From Bacteroidetes bacterium SB0662_bin_6 (lineage in GTDB: Bacteria; Bacteroidota; Rhodothermia; Rhodothermales; VXPQ01), in NCBI GenBank assembly GCA_009839485.1, contig VXPQ01000046.1, forward strand, positions 62,001-126,000: a stretch of 64,000 bases of DNA. The letters are read 5' to 3'. Below the pieces are notes generated by a model that had not been told where the DNA came from, did not search any database, and worked only from the letters and a program-made list of their open reading frames with translations. Positions 17,694 to 24,715 of the stretch are shown here, in pieces. Within the stretch, counting starts at the first letter, position 1, and each line of letters starts with the position of its first letter. The position numbers and the translations under genes were made by a program.

Positions 17694-20477
17694 CTAAAGC
17701 CTCGTGCGGACGCCGAACCTGACTTGGCGAGGTGGGCCATAGAACGCAGCGTTGTAGAACCAGTCTTCAAGCGTATTCACGCCCCCAATTTCACTGCCGC
17801 TCCGCTCAAACAGAAGGCGGTTGTAGGATGTGGTCGGCGAACCCGTATCCGCATAGACAAAATCGATGATTTCCTGATCGAACAAGTTTTCGACTTGAAC
17901 GAAGAACTGGAAGTTGCTGGGCAGAAAGCCGGGAGCCCAATACATCCGTACGTCACTGATGATCTGGGCCGGGCGATTCACGTTATTCTCTACGAAGGAT
18001 CTCACAAAATCTCGTGCGGACGTGTACGGTGCTCCTGCCCGAAGCCGGTTGATCAGGGATACAGAGAACCGGTCGGACGGATTGTAGGTCAACTGGAGGT
18101 TCAGAACGTGCCTCCGGTCCCAATCGAGTCTGTACATGCGCCGGATGGGATCGAGGCCGGAGAGGAACCGGCCATATGCCTGGTCCGGATCTGAAGCTGT
18201 GCCGTCAGCGAACTGAAGTGTGTAGTCGATATCCCAGGCGACACCACCTCTCCGCCGTTGGAAGACCGAGAGTGTCAGGCCGAAAATGGTTCCGTAGTCG
18301 ATGTTAGTCCAGTGAATGGCGGGTGTGACATACTTGCGATCCGTCGTGAATTCCTGTCCGGTCAGGTTTCGTATGTCCTTTGAGAAAATGGTCAACTCGA
18401 CGCCCAGGTCACTGGTCAAGGCCTGCTGCAGGCCGACCTCAAATGCGAGCGTCCTTTCAGGATTGATGCCCGGGTTACCATACGTGTTCGACCCGGCCGT
18501 CGGATCGACCTCAAACTCGGGATTTGTATAAAGGAGGCTCATTGCCGGTATCTGGAAAAAGAGACCTGCCGAGAATCTCACGACACCCGTCGCGGATATG
18601 GGGAACGCAACACCTAATCGAGGACTCAACTGGAATCGGGGTTCAGTGTTTACCCTGTTCGACGTCGAATCGCCGGGTTCGGGAGTCGAAAGGTCGGCGA
18701 TCATCTCACTCGGGGCTTGACTCCAGTCGATCGGTTGAACGTAGTCGGCATCAAAATAGTCTGCTCTCAAACCGGCATTGATTATGAGGTTTTCGAATTC
18801 CATCTTGTCCTGGACGTAGCCTGACAACTCCGTTGGCGTCGCACGTAGCCGCTCATCGTTGAACTTGTTGGGTGACACTATCGGCTGCCACTTCGTGCGA
18901 GAGGAAATTTCAATGCCATAAAGGCGGTTGTCCAAACGATGGAATCGGCCCTGAAAGCCAACCTTCATCTGGTGGACTCTCGTCAACTGATTCGTATAGT
19001 CCGCTCGGAACGTGTGAGAAGCGGTAAGTGCATCCCATGTAGAGAGGTCGTTACCTCCGACTGAAAAGGCATTCTGACCGACAAGTTGATTATGCTCAGG
19101 CGATACGTATCGCTGGTCGAGTATGCCGGTGGACTCAAAGTCGTCAGGAATCTCATACAGGTACCTGTCGGACTTATCATGTAGAAAGCTATACGAAAAT
19201 GAAGAAAAGGCGGTATTAGAGTGTAAAATCCGAGCCGTCAGGATGTGTGTCTGATTCAGTTCATACGACTTGTTTTGCCCCGTTGGTACGTACTTGTCGC
19301 CGTGGTCGATATCGCGGGCCTCACCCAGCGACAAAAAGGCGTTATAGTCGAGTTTGACGTTTTGAGATACCTGCCAGATCAGATTGGGGTTGGCAAAGAG
19401 CCGCTCACTTTCCGACGCAACGAAGTCGCCCGTTCCGGAGGATTCGATGACCCATTCGTCGGCAGGAAATGAGACATCTATTGCCGAGGAGTCACTCGGT
19501 GAGAACCAGTCGCGTCCAATCACGTGCGACGACTGCTTTCGGTACCTTCCCGTCAGGCGAAATCCCAAGCGATCCCGCATAAGTGGTCCACCAATGTCGA
19601 ACTGGTAGTTCCGCCAGTTTGGTAGATTTGCCGCCTCGGTATACGGAACCGTAACGGTTTCAAAATCGGCGACCGAGTACGTATCCTGATCATTTGCTAT
19701 TCGATTCAGGTACGGCACCTCCCGGCTGCTCAGGTAGGTTCCAACGTCAGCTTGCACAGACGCACTCCAATTTCGCGGCGCAGTTTTTGTAACTATGTTG
19801 ACGACACCTGACAAGGCCTGACCGTATTCGGCGTTAAAAACCCCGCTGATGACCTCAAGATTTGCCACCGCATTCTCCTGGACCTCGAAAGCTGCAGTAT
19901 TCGAGAAGACGTTAGTGATCGGAACACCGTTGACAAGGTAGGAGACTTCCGCGGCCCTGCCACCGCGGAAATGGCCGTCGACGACGCCTGCCTGAAGGTT
20001 GATTGCGTCTTCGAGACCTGCCAAAGGGAGGGCTTCAAGTTGCTGTTCATCGACAACCGACGTGGTGGTTGTACGGCCCATTTCGACAATAGGCCGTTCC
20101 GCTATGATCACGACCTCCTCGCCCTCTATCAAGGCAATGCGCATTGTAACGTCAATTCGAGTGGTCTGATCGACCCTGACCTGCACGTTTTCGACCCTGG
20201 TTTCAGAAAACCCGATAAACCTGAATGACACGGTATACCTATCGGGATCAAGTTTGATTATCTGGTAGAAGCCATCCTCATCCGTGACGGCACCGCGTAA
20301 CGGGCTGGTTCCTTCAACGATCACCTGGACGCCGGGAAGAGGAGAACCCTCGTCATCCACCACCGTCCCTGCAATCTTGCCAGTCTCACCGGCAATCGCT
20401 TCAGCCGTGAGCCCCAGCGACACGACGGCTATTAACAGGCTCCGACAGAGTAGTTGCACCCGATACCTCGTTTTCAT
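17694..20477 (-). CDS. TonB-dependent outer-membrane receptor with carboxypeptidase-regulatory-like N-domain
   Basis: 927 residues. A signal peptide is followed by a CarboxypepD_reg-like Ig domain (GKIAGTVVDDEGSPLPGVQVIVEG, about 31-115), a plug domain (about 125-240, including SGVFNAEYGQALSGVVNIVTK) and a 22-strand-type barrel to the C-terminal aromatic end (PRQVRFGVRTRL). It should import a ligand across the outer membrane using TonB energy. There is no adjacent SusD lipoprotein; instead a PorV/PorQ gene and a giant T9SS protein follow. Ligand is unknown, with oligosaccharide most likely from context. It starts 11 bp after the DUF5060 remnant. Confidence 0.9.
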   Translation of the reverse strand: MKTRYRVQLLCRSLLIAVVSLGLTAEAIAGETGKIAGTVVDDEGSPLPGVQVIVEGTSPLRGAVTDEDGFYQIIKLDPDRYTVSFRFIGFSETRVENVQVRVDQTTRIDVTMRIALIEGEEVVIIAERPIVEMGRTTTTSVVDEQQLEALPLAGLEDAINLQAGVVDGHFRGGRAAEVSYLVNGVPITNVFSNTAAFEVQENAVANLEVISGVFNAEYGQALSGVVNIVTKTAPRNWSASVQADVGTYLSSREVPYLNRIANDQDTYSVADFETVTVPYTEAANLPNWRNYQFDIGGPLMRDRLGFRLTGRYRKQSSHVIGRDWFSPSDSSAIDVSFPADEWVIESSGTGDFVASESERLFANPNLIWQVSQNVKLDYNAFLSLGEARDIDHGDKYVPTGQNKSYELNQTHILTARILHSNTAFSSFSYSFLHDKSDRYLYEIPDDFESTGILDQRYVSPEHNQLVGQNAFSVGGNDLSTWDALTASHTFRADYTNQLTRVHQMKVGFQGRFHRLDNRLYGIEISSRTKWQPIVSPNKFNDERLRATPTELSGYVQDKMEFENLIINAGLRADYFDADYVQPIDWSQAPSEMIADLSTPEPGDSTSNRVNTEPRFQLSPRLGVAFPISATGVVRFSAGLFFQIPAMSLLYTNPEFEVDPTAGSNTYGNPGINPERTLAFEVGLQQALTSDLGVELTIFSKDIRNLTGQEFTTDRKYVTPAIHWTNIDYGTIFGLTLSVFQRRRGGVAWDIDYTLQFADGTASDPDQAYGRFLSGLDPIRRMYRLDWDRRHVLNLQLTYNPSDRFSVSLINRLRAGAPYTSARDFVRSFVENNVNRPAQIISDVRMYWAPGFLPSNFQFFVQVENLFDQEIIDFVYADTGSPTTSYNRLLFERSGSEIGGVNTLEDWFYNAAFYGPPRQVRFGVRTRL

Positions 20478-20488
20478 AGATCTCGTAT

Positions 20489-20845
20489 CTATTCGTCCCG
20501 TGGCATGGTCGAAAAGGTCACGTTTAGCCGATAGTCCAGGAACGGATTGGGATCCGACGACTCCGTCACATACGACCCGTCGAAGGTTACGGTGACGGGG
20601 TGCTGGAGTTTGAGTTCACCATCGAACGACCAGGATCGCATTTCCGCTTCGCCGCCAAGCTGGAATTCCTGCCAGGATCCTGGACCTCTCTTTGGGTTAC
20701 CAGCAGCGGATTCCGGCCGTCGTAGCCATACAGTATCCGAGCCCGAGCCGACCAGAACGAAATCGGTAACGACTCCCTGACCGGCCGCGTGGGTCCAGTG
20801 TAATGAACCCGGGGTAACCACAGATAAGATGCGAATACCCGTCAT
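20489..20845 (-). pseudogene. Short gene ending in a truncated DUF5060 domain
   Basis: 118 codons from the ATG at 20845. The last third (GELKLQHPVTVTFDGSYVTE, then SSDPNPFLDYRLNVTF) closely parallels the DUF5060 start of the hydrolase at 32110-34029 (GELKTWHRVTLSFAGPETSE, then AAEPNPFTDYRLLVTF). The frame stops right after it, with no catalytic barrel. The first part (TPGSLHWTHAAGQGVVTDFVLVG) is Fn3-like in look. I read this as the 5' remnant of a DUF5060 glycoside hydrolase; a short binding protein that is still expressed cannot be excluded, because the frame is intact and sits 11 bp from the receptor gene. Confidence 0.55.
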
Positions 20846-20870
20846 GGCCCGGTCCTCGATCAAGTATCAC

Positions 20871-20900
20871 GAGCGCGGCGGGGATTGCCCCGCCACGCTC
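20871..20900 (-). terminator. Strong GC hairpin between surface-protein gene and DUF5060 remnant
   Basis: A 13-bp stem with one mismatch (20871-20883 with 20888-20900) and a 4-base loop, GGCGGGG-ATTG-CCCCGCC at its core. No T tract follows on the minus strand, so it may be a transcript-stabilising or partial-termination hairpin that sets higher expression of the upstream surface protein. Confidence 0.6.
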
Positions 20901-20926
20901 GGAACAGATATCCTCCTTCCCCTACT

Positions 20927-22486
20927 TCATTTCATCAACACTGCCTTTGCAGTCACAACCTTTCCGGTGGCCATCTGCTCGAAAGCGAAGAAGTACATCC
21001 CGCTTGCACGGCCTTCCATGCTTACAGGCACTGACACGGAACCGGGTATCTGGTTTGCGAACGAGCGCTGCTCAACGAGCTGTCCAAGTACATTGAAGAC
21101 GCGCATCTGATAATCACCGCTTCGGTCCAGGGTGACGCGCATCGTTGTCGTCGGATTGAACGGATTGGGATATAGACTCTCGATAGCAAACCCATCAGGG
21201 ATCTCGGGAGCGTCATCCGCGTCGACAGTGAGCATCCCGGTGACGTGGATGGTTGCCGAAACGCTCCTTAGAGCATCGCCTCCACCTCCGCCTTGCGTGT
21301 ATGGAGTGGCCGTGATCATGTACGTCCCTGCCTCTAAAATAAAAGCCGCGGCCGCCGTACCATCCAACGGATGGTAATCTCCACTTACGTCTCCCGCGAT
21401 GGCGTAGGGCGGCGCCGTCTCTGTCTTACTCCAATCTTCATCACCCTCACGCGTGAAGACCACGCTGCCTACGTCCACGAATGCAGCCTGAATGTTAATG
21501 TTTGACGTTTGCGCGGACAGGTCGAGGGTATCGCCATCGGCAATTTCCCCGATGGGCATGTCGGTGTCCGCATTTATCAGAACGAAACCAGTGAAAGCGA
21601 TGTTTATCTCAGCCGTGATGCCCTCATTACCGGCACCAGGAGGGCTGAGGGACCAAGGAGTCGCCTTGAGGTTCATGACACCGGATTCGGTGTGATGCGG
21701 ATCTGAAAAGATGTCGAAGGGCGCACCCCCTTCCACTTTCTCATAAGGCATTGTCCCAGTCCCATCATCGTTCTCCACATCCACCCCCGCACCCGTAAGC
21801 ACATAGAATATGCTAGCGATGTTAGCGCCTTCTGCACGGATATACAGGCTGTCTGGCACGTCGCCCTCTTCGTCCCCCCGGTAGAGATTCATGCCATCCT
21901 CGAGCGAGAAGAGATCTAGCTCATCCCTGTCTTCTCCTGCTCCATCAGACAGTATCCAGTCGGTGATGACCAGGGTCGTATCCAGCCCGAATGTGGCGGC
22001 TGTACCCGTCGCTGTGAAGGACACGATAAGCGAGTCCCCCGGTACCTGGGTGTCCGGGTCCCCTACAGGGTCGGGATGGTAATAGGGGGTGGCTGACACC
22101 ATGTAGGCCGCCGGATCGAGATTCCCGGGGAAAAAGTCACCGGTGCTGGGGTTATCGCCCCATAGAGCGTATGGAGCAACTGATTCACCTCTGCGATAGT
22201 AATCCCAAACCCCATCGGTGGCCAAGTGGAAGTGAACCCGGCGAATAGAAAAATCGCCCGAGTCGGCAACCGCCTCAATATTGATGTTCCGGCTGGCCAG
22301 AGAGTCCAGCAGAAGTTCGTACCCGTCTTCGAGAACGGCTATCGGGGTATCCGTATCCGCATCTATAAGGTTAAACGAGGTGATCGACGGTACCTGCTGA
22401 GCATATAGGCTCAAACTCATGACAGGCAGGAGCACTATAATGAAAAGGGCCCGACCCAATAGCCGGGGAATCGTAGCGTTTTTCAT
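20927..22486 (-). CDS. T9SS-sorted surface protein with repeated beta domains
   Basis: 519 residues with signal peptide (ending MSLSLYAQ) and two copies of a domain opening with a shared pattern: ITSFNLIDADTDTPIAVLEDG (about 34) and FTGFVLINADTDMPIGEIADG (about 300). Each continues to VSATPYYH or ITATPYTQ, resembling malectin/Ig-type carbohydrate-associated domains. The C-terminal 85 residues are a type A T9SS sorting domain (ESLYPNPFNPTTTMRVTLD, MRVFNVLGQLVEQ, ASGMYFFAFEQ). It probably binds carbohydrate at the cell surface (inference). It is the first gene of the minus-strand run and lies 141 bp from operator site 1. Confidence 0.8.
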   Translation of the reverse strand: MKNATIPRLLGRALFIIVLLPVMSLSLYAQQVPSITSFNLIDADTDTPIAVLEDGYELLLDSLASRNINIEAVADSGDFSIRRVHFHLATDGVWDYYRRGESVAPYALWGDNPSTGDFFPGNLDPAAYMVSATPYYHPDPVGDPDTQVPGDSLIVSFTATGTAATFGLDTTLVITDWILSDGAGEDRDELDLFSLEDGMNLYRGDEEGDVPDSLYIRAEGANIASIFYVLTGAGVDVENDDGTGTMPYEKVEGGAPFDIFSDPHHTESGVMNLKATPWSLSPPGAGNEGITAEINIAFTGFVLINADTDMPIGEIADGDTLDLSAQTSNINIQAAFVDVGSVVFTREGDEDWSKTETAPPYAIAGDVSGDYHPLDGTAAAAFILEAGTYMITATPYTQGGGGGDALRSVSATIHVTGMLTVDADDAPEIPDGFAIESLYPNPFNPTTTMRVTLDRSGDYQMRVFNVLGQLVEQRSFANQIPGSVSVPVSMEGRASGMYFFAFEQMATGKVVTAKAVLMK

Positions 22487-22626
22487 GACTTAGTCCGGGT
22501 GGGTGAAACTCGACAACAGCGGGTTGTTAGTGGTTATCCATCGGATCGCGAGCAAGTCAAGGACAGGCAAAGCCCATCGGTTACCGGCTACGCCACGACC
22601 TGTTATTACCACGGCTCCGTATATCC

Positions 22627-22643
22627 TGTGCACATTGTACACA
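22627..22643 (-). promoter_or_regulatory. Putative operator site 1
   Basis: On the minus strand it reads TGTGTACAATGTGCACA, two TGTNYACA half-sites with a 9-bp period. It lies 141 bp upstream of the surface-protein gene start at 22486. It matches three further sites in the locus, and the half-site resembles FadR-type GntR operators (T.GTA.AC.A pattern). Confidence 0.65.
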
Positions 22644-22875
22644 TTACAATCTTTAAAAGCAAGGACTCTTGTAAAACTGCCCAGAGCAATTGGCGGTAGC
22701 GATGGGTCGAGCGGCTTGATTCTGTGCAAGTAGCTCGGATGACGTGGATAACCGATACCTTTGCGCCGTCGCCCCGGCTTGCGCTTCGGTCACTGCGGCT
22801 TCTTTTCCTTCGGCGCAGGCTTCTCTCGTGCCTCGGAACCCTCTTGGCACACCGGGTTCTGTGTGGTTGTATTCT

Positions 22876-22892
22876 ATGTATACATAGTGTAC
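22876..22892 (+). promoter_or_regulatory. Putative operator site 2
   Basis: TGTATACATAGTGTACA, again 17 bp with a perfect TGTATACA half-site and a weaker second half. It lies 133 bp upstream of the isomerase start at 23025. It is the most diverged of the four copies, and it is palindrome-like. Confidence 0.6.
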
Positions 22893-23024
22893 ATTGATTG
22901 ATAGCAACACGTTTTGACTGGAAGAAAAGCGTCATTAGGTTTAGGAAACGCCCTTTTCGATTCACTGTCCTGTCCCAATTAGTATAAACTCGAATAACGC
23001 GACAAAAACTCGAGAAGCGCAGCT

Positions 23025-23570
23025 ATGATAACCAGATCCGAAGTCAACAAGGCCCGGAAACGAGCCGCCGACATGATCGAAGAAGCCGGTATCATCATCA
23101 CCGAGAAGGAAAAACAGGATATCGACGTCGCAGATTTTGGATTAGGCCAGCTTGAAGTTGAGGGTGTCCAGATCCTGACCTACTTCAGTACCGATCGCAT
23201 CAGTGCCAAAGTGCTGGTCCTCTTTCCCAATCAGACTGAGCCGGAACACTGGCACCCTCCCGTCAGCGATGATCCCGGCAAGGAGGAGATCGTTCGTTCG
23301 ATATCCGGAAACCTGAGATTCTATGTCCCGGGCGACGACAATATGACGGTGGGATTTATCCCGGCCGGAAAGGATGATTACTACACCATGCGCCACGAAG
23401 TGGTCTTGCGGCCTGGTGAGCAGATTCACCTGCCACCAGGGACGAAACACTGGTTTCAGGCGGGACCGGAGGGTTGCGTGCTGTACTCGTTCTCAACGTG
23501 TGTTCGGGACGGCCTCGATGGATTCACCGATCCAAACATCATTCGGTCCACCAGAATCGTGGAAGACTAA
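23025..23570 (+). CDS. Cupin-fold sugar isomerase, D-lyxose ketol-isomerase-like (paralogue 1)
   Basis: 181 residues, probably cytosolic. The single cupin domain carries the expected divalent-metal ligands: His75 and His77 in TEPEHWHPP, Glu88 in GKEEIV, and His142 in GTKHWFQAG. The surrounding blocks (FYVPG, PAGKDDYYTMRHEVVLRPGEQI) match the D-lyxose isomerase family (DUF1498), which interconverts D-lyxose/D-xylulose or D-mannose/D-fructose. Substrate here is unproven. A paralogue lies at 27540-28076 in the same locus. It precedes a TIM-barrel epimerase gene on the same strand. Its TAA stop doubles as the left target-site copy of the 59-bp inverted-repeat element that follows. Confidence 0.8.
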   Translation: MITRSEVNKARKRAADMIEEAGIIITEKEKQDIDVADFGLGQLEVEGVQILTYFSTDRISAKVLVLFPNQTEPEHWHPPVSDDPGKEEIVRSISGNLRFYVPGDDNMTVGFIPAGKDDYYTMRHEVVLRPGEQIHLPPGTKHWFQAGPEGCVLYSFSTCVRDGLDGFTDPNIIRSTRIVED

Positions 23571-23629
23571 GACCCTGTTTGGTAAGATGGTTCCGCGTTC
23601 GCCTGAAGACCTACTTGCCAAACAGGCTC
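23571..23629. mobile_element. 59-bp MITE-like inverted-repeat element with 3-bp target duplication
   Basis: 16-bp terminal inverted repeats match at 14 of 16 positions (GACCCTGTTTGGTAAG at 23571-23586; complement of GAGCCTGTTTGGCAAG at 23614-23629). TAA flanks both sides (23568-23570, 23630-23632). Ends beginning GAGCCTGTTT with TNA duplications recall the IS1031 group of the IS5 family; that link is from memory. The transcript would form a strong hairpin between the isomerase and epimerase genes. Confidence 0.7.
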
Positions 23630-23655
23630 TAAAGACCACACAGATATAGACCATT

Positions 23656-24618
23656 ATGAAACTCAGCATCATTACAGCGTTCCTCGGTCGAACGCAGGAC
23701 AGGTTCTCCGAGTACCAACAGCCTACATCTGTTCGCGAACGACTGGACCTCGTAACCCAGATCAAGGGTGTCGACGGCATTGAGATCGTCTACCCTTACG
23801 AAACCGGGGACCCCGTGGAAACCAAGTCCTGGATGGACGAGCGCGGTCTGAACTTCGCGGCGATCAATGCCAACATCAAGAAGGAACCGCGGGTCGTACC
23901 CGGGGCGTTGTCGCGGCCTGACCCGGAAATAAGAAGGAGCGCGATCGAGATAATCAAGGGCGCCAAGGATTATGCAAAAAAGGTTGGCGCTCCCCATGTG
24001 ACGTGTTGCCCGCTTTCCGACGGGTACGACAATCTGTTTCAGGTCAACTACGCCAAGGCGTGGCGATACATGATCGAAACCGTTGGAGAAGCAGCCGACT
24101 ACCTGCCTGAAATCCCTCTCTTCATCGAGTACAAGTTCTCTGAAACGAGGGTACATTGTCATTTGTCAACGTGTGCGAAGACGTTGCTGTTGCTAAAAGA
24201 GGTTGGTAACCCAAGTGTCGGGGTAACCATCGACTTCGGCCATGCAATGTATGCGGCGGAAAACCCGGCGCAGAGTATTGCTCTTTGCGTAGAATCCGGC
24301 ATCGACTACTATTTGCACACGAACGACAACGACAACCGATTTGATTGGGACCTGGTGGGCGCAACACGGAATTTTCTTCATTACGTAGAATTTCTGTTCT
24401 ATGCGATGGAATTCGGGTACGACAAGTACTTCACAACCGATGCTTCGCCGCGAGTCTTCGATATGCTTCGGTTCTTTAACAGCCATTCGGACATCAGCCT
24501 GGGGATCTGGCGACTGGTTCAGGATATTGATCGAGCCAAGTACCTTCGTTTGATGGAGGAGGAGAACGCCGAAGAACTAATGGATCTGGTGAACCGGGAG
24601 ATCTACCGGGTGACGTGA
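23656..24618 (+). CDS. Xylose-isomerase-like TIM-barrel sugar isomerase/epimerase (paralogue 1)
   Basis: 320 residues with the AP-endonuclease-2/xylose-isomerase-like barrel. The start MKLSIITAFLGRTQDRF is typical. Metal-ligand strands are visible as LFIEYKFSE (Glu), VTIDFGHAMYA (Asp, His) and YYLHTNDNDNRFDWD (Asp). Such enzymes interconvert keto-sugars or sugar acids. The sequence resembles members found next to rhamnose and lyxose isomerase genes, but the substrate is not readable. It follows the cupin isomerase by 85 bp, with the MITE-like element between them, so the two are probably co-expressed. Confidence 0.85.
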   Translation: MKLSIITAFLGRTQDRFSEYQQPTSVRERLDLVTQIKGVDGIEIVYPYETGDPVETKSWMDERGLNFAAINANIKKEPRVVPGALSRPDPEIRRSAIEIIKGAKDYAKKVGAPHVTCCPLSDGYDNLFQVNYAKAWRYMIETVGEAADYLPEIPLFIEYKFSETRVHCHLSTCAKTLLLLKEVGNPSVGVTIDFGHAMYAAENPAQSIALCVESGIDYYLHTNDNDNRFDWDLVGATRNFLHYVEFLFYAMEFGYDKYFTTDASPRVFDMLRFFNSHSDISLGIWRLVQDIDRAKYLRLMEEENAEELMDLVNREIYRVT

Positions 24619-24629
24619 AGCGGTCGGAC

Positions 24630-24662
24630 GCCGGTATGAAGGCTTCGGAGTAGCATACCGGC
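24630..24662 (+). terminator. Stem-loop after the epimerase gene
   Basis: A perfect 9-bp stem, GCCGGTATG (24630-24638) with CATACCGGC (24654-24662), and a 15-base loop begins 12 bp after the epimerase stop. No T tract follows, so it may be a weak or Rho-assisted terminator, or an mRNA 3' end. Confidence 0.5.
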
Positions 24663-24715
24663 AGACAACCTCAACAACTGAAACGAGTCTACGCGTTATC
24701 GGAGCGCGCTCAGGT

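Larger units (their letters stand above)
22487..23024. other. 538-bp divergent regulatory region of the sugar locus
   Basis: No convincing gene is seen. It separates the minus-strand run starting at 22486 from the isomerase gene at 23025 and holds two copies of the 17-bp site (22627-22643 and 22876-22892), one near each divergent start. Between them (about 22740-22860), the minus strand has a short Lys/Pro-rich reading broken by a stop, perhaps a worn transposase fragment, but too short to assign. Confidence 0.6.

Noticed and set aside
17690-17720. TGCACACAAGGTGTCA-like sequence before the PorV gene (about 17643-17658) as an operator
   Set aside because: It matches TGTNYACA poorly, and the gene is inside a tight run probably transcribed from upstream.
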